From Saccharopolyspora hirsuta (GTDB lineage Bacteria > Actinomycetota > Actinomycetes > Mycobacteriales > Pseudonocardiaceae): a stretch of DNA of 51,884 nucleotides. How positions within the stretch are numbered: position 1 is the stretch's first letter; every line of letters starts with the position of its first letter. Below are positions 50,265-51,884 of this stretch, one piece after another. The stretch spans positions 1 to 51,884 of the forward strand of contig NZ_VWPH01000022.1 of assembly GCF_008630535.1 (NCBI RefSeq), written 5' to 3'. The notes below the pieces were generated by a model, which searched no databases, was not told where the DNA came from, and saw only the letters and a list, made by a program, of their open reading frames with translations. A program made the translations under genes and the position numbers.

Positions 50265-50687
50265 TCAGGCCGCGAGCTGACCGGACTTCTCCGAACTGCC
50301 CCGGAACAGCCCGGAGAGCGTGTACCGAGGGCCGCTGAAGCCGAGGGCGAGGCTCGTCGCGGCGAGCACCAGCACGTACTCGAACCCGCCGTCGCTGCTG
50401 AAGAACCCGCCGCTGAGGTGCGCGGTGAACAGGGCGCCGACCATGATCGCCGCGAGCAGGATGCCGACGATCGGCAGCAGCACGCCGAGGATCAGCCCGA
50501 TCCCGCCGACGACCTCGACGATCGCGGTGAACCAGGCGGCGATCGGGGGCAGGCCCAGCTGGTCGAAGGAAGCGACGACCTTGTCCATGCCGTTGAGCAC
50601 GAACTTCTGGTAGCCGTGCGCGAGGAAGGTCGCGCCGACCACGATGCGCGCGACCAGCGCCATCACGTCACGAAGACGGTGCTGCAT
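50265..50687 (-). CDS. DoxX-family membrane protein
   Basis: This 140-residue protein has four membrane segments. The first carries VARIVVGATFLAHGYQKFV, the typical DoxX opening, and the second ends WFTAIVEVVGGIGLILGVL. Related mycobacterial proteins join a membrane oxidoreductase complex that protects against thiol stress; whether this one does is not shown. ATG 50687 is chosen with AAGG 6 bp upstream; the longer open frame runs into the divergent promoter. It is divergent from the thioesterase gene across 182 bp. Confidence 0.87.
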   Translation of the reverse strand: MQHRLRDVMALVARIVVGATFLAHGYQKFVLNGMDKVVASFDQLGLPPIAAWFTAIVEVVGGIGLILGVLLPIVGILLAAIMVGALFTAHLSGGFFSSDGGFEYVLVLAATSLALGFSGPRYTLSGLFRGSSEKSGQLAA

Positions 50688-50857
50688 GGGAAGACCTTTC
50701 GAGGATGGGGTCTGCGGTGCTCGCAAGCATACGTGAAGCTTCAAATATCTCGCCGGGCTGAGAAGATGTTCACACGCCCCCCGGGGCGCGCAGCGGAATC
50801 GCGCCAAGTCGCCAGAAAACTGGCAAACGAGCAGTACCAGCCTTGGCTACCGGTAAG

Positions 50858-50863
50858 TAACAT
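50858..50863 (+). promoter_or_regulatory. Possible leaderless -10 element for the thioesterase gene
   Basis: TAACAT ends 6 bp before the ATG at 50870. A GAGGG lies between but is too close to serve as a normal ribosome site. Confidence 0.4.
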
Positions 50864-50869
50864 CGAGGG

Positions 50870-51652
50870 ATGCGTGACATCCAGGCGCTCTTCACCCCTG
50901 CCGGCGAGCAGCTCGTGCCGAGCGAAGCGGCCTGCAGCCCCTGGGGCGAACTGGTCGGCGGCGGCCCGGTCGCCGGTCTGCTCGCCCGAGCCGTCGAGCG
51001 GACCAGCAACGACCCCGACCTGTTCATCGCCCGGCTCACCGTGGACCTGATGCGACCGGTCCCGGCCAACCCGCTGTCCCTCACCGCCCACCCGCTGCGC
51101 ACCGGGAAGCGCCTGCAGGTGAGCGAAGCGGTCCTCACCGTCGACGGGAAGCCCTCCGCCCGAGCCACCGCCCAGCTGCTGCGCCGCAGCGACGTGGACG
51201 GCGTCGTCCCCGAGGTGCCTGCGCCCTTCCCCGGTCCGGCCGATCTCCCCGACGGGCACCTGCTGCCCCCGGAGCTCGGCCTGCGGTGGGGCGTGCACGA
51301 CGTGATCCAGGTGCGGTGGGTGGAGGATCAGCGGGCCACCAGCACCAGCAAGGTGTGGATGCGCATGCCGGTCCCGCTGATCCCCGACGAGGCGCTGAGC
51401 CCGCTGGCGCAGGTCGCGGTCCTGGTCGACTGCATCAGCGCGGCCAGCCCGGTCGGTCCGATCTTCGGCCCGTGGATCAACACCGACATCACGCTCTACC
51501 TGCACCGCCCGTTCGAGGGCGAGTGGCTGGGCATGGAGATCGACCGCGACGTCCAGCCGACCGGCATCGGCGTGGCGAACGCCCGGCTCTACGACGAGCG
51601 GGGCCTCCTCGGCAGCGCGCACGAGGCCGTCATGGTCAACCAGCTCGGCTGA
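50870..51652 (+). CDS. Thioesterase-family protein (TesB-like double hotdog)
   Basis: This 260-residue protein looks like two hotdog domains. The first half has SEAACSPWGELVGGGPVAGLLARAVE and RLTVDLMRPVPANPL, the substrate-tunnel strand. The second half has VDCISAASPVGP and TDITLYLHRPFEGEWLGMEIDRD. It most likely cleaves acyl-CoA thioesters, but the chain length is unknown and the catalytic Asp of TesB is not certain. It is the last protein gene before the rRNA operon on the right and is followed by its own hairpin. Confidence 0.83.
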   Translation: MRDIQALFTPAGEQLVPSEAACSPWGELVGGGPVAGLLARAVERTSNDPDLFIARLTVDLMRPVPANPLSLTAHPLRTGKRLQVSEAVLTVDGKPSARATAQLLRRSDVDGVVPEVPAPFPGPADLPDGHLLPPELGLRWGVHDVIQVRWVEDQRATSTSKVWMRMPVPLIPDEALSPLAQVAVLVDCISAASPVGPIFGPWINTDITLYLHRPFEGEWLGMEIDRDVQPTGIGVANARLYDERGLLGSAHEAVMVNQLG

Positions 51653-51658
51653 CAGCAA

Positions 51659-51679
51659 CGCCCCGCGGTCTGCGGGGCG
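51659..51679 (+). terminator. Terminator of the thioesterase gene
   Basis: CGCCCCGC and GCGGGGCG form a perfect 8-bp stem with a 5-nt loop, 6 bp after the stop codon, followed by a T-rich CCTTGCTTCTCTT. Confidence 0.8.
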
Positions 51680-51705
51680 CCTTGCTTCTCTTGGGAATAG
51701 AAGAA

Positions 51706-51747
51706 GGGCCCCTCTTTTCCGGTCTATTGACTGGAAAAGAGGGGCCC
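51706..51747 (-). terminator. rRNA operon terminator
   Basis: On the minus strand a 15-bp perfect stem (GGGCCCCTCTTTTCC and its complement) with a 12-nt loop lies 14 bp after the 5S gene. A downstream TTCTTCTATTCC gives a partial U tract. It protects the plus-strand thioesterase gene from rRNA transcription. Confidence 0.88.
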
Positions 51748-51760
51748 TCTTCACATAGTG

Positions 51761-51878
51761 TGTCGGCGGTGTCTTACTCTCCCACACCCTGTCGAGTGCA
51801 GTACCATCAGCGCTGGGGAGCTTAGCTACCGGGTTCGGAATGGGACCGGGCGGACCCTCCCCGCCATCGCCACCGACA
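51761..51878 (-). rRNA. rrf: 5S rRNA gene, complete
   Basis: The 118-nt minus-strand sequence begins TGTCGGTGGCGATGGCG and ends CACCGCCGACA. The two ends pair to form helix I. The conserved CCCATTCCGAACCCGG loop and GGGAGAGTA near the 3' side are present. It is the 3' end of an rRNA operon that enters from the right. Confidence 0.96.
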
Positions 51879-51884
51879 ACCCTC

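Overview
The window is high-GC actinobacterial DNA. It reads as a chromosomal core segment of a Pseudonocardiaceae-type organism; Saccharopolyspora or a close relative is my best guess, which is inference. Gene order follows the block that is Rv3235 to Rv3268 in Mycobacterium tuberculosis (recalled, not searched): DUF6459, secA, hpf, comF, lpqB, mtrB, mtrA, tmk, then manA, an SIS-type gene, pmmA, DUF3499, a zincin-like gene, whiB2, fbiA, fbiB, a mannose-1-phosphate guanylyltransferase, wbbL, rmlD, LCP genes and a TIGR03089 gene. The 5' end of a 16S rRNA gene lies at the left edge and a complete 5S rRNA gene at the right edge, both on the minus strand. The window is therefore the whole interval between two rRNA operons in the same orientation.

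Layout. 1-600: start of a 16S gene with its leader, boxA and tandem TAGAGT promoters. 0.6-11.5 kb: protein export (SecA), ribosome hibernation (HPF), ComF, the MtrA-MtrB-LpqB envelope signalling operon and thymidylate kinase. 11.6-18 kb: genes outside the remembered mycobacterial order (OsmC-like protein, a polytopic membrane protein with an alpha/beta-hydrolase motif, an amino-acid permease, a CDF metal transporter). 18-22.7 kb: mannose metabolism. 22.9-28.2 kb: zincin-like protein, MocR regulator with an AhpD-like target, a large membrane glycosyltransferase-like protein, and WhiB2. 28.7-33.3 kb: M50 protease, coenzyme F420 genes, NUDIX, DNA glycosylase. 33.5-50.2 kb: cell-envelope glycan genes (GDP-mannose, WbbL rhamnosyltransferase, five further glycosyltransferases, RmlB and RmlD, two LCP ligases, TIGR03089). 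50.3-51.7 kb: DoxX and a thioesterase.

How the genes fit together. ManA, PmmA and the guanylyltransferase lead from fructose-6-phosphate to GDP-mannose. RmlB and RmlD supply two steps to dTDP-rhamnose; RmlA and RmlC are not here. WbbL uses that rhamnose for the arabinogalactan linkage unit, and LCP proteins attach finished glycans to peptidoglycan. MtrAB-LpqB senses and controls the same envelope.

Non-coding signals stand out more than new protein systems. They are: a DUF3800 gene flanked by about 75-bp direct repeats that each carry a hairpin; a roughly 190-bp chain of nested hairpins between wbbL and a glycosyltransferase; a family of TTTCA-centred palindromes in intergenic gaps; and several genes whose -10 hexamer sits 6-8 bp before the start codon, as in leaderless mRNAs. 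No tRNA, CRISPR array, insertion sequence or prophage was seen.
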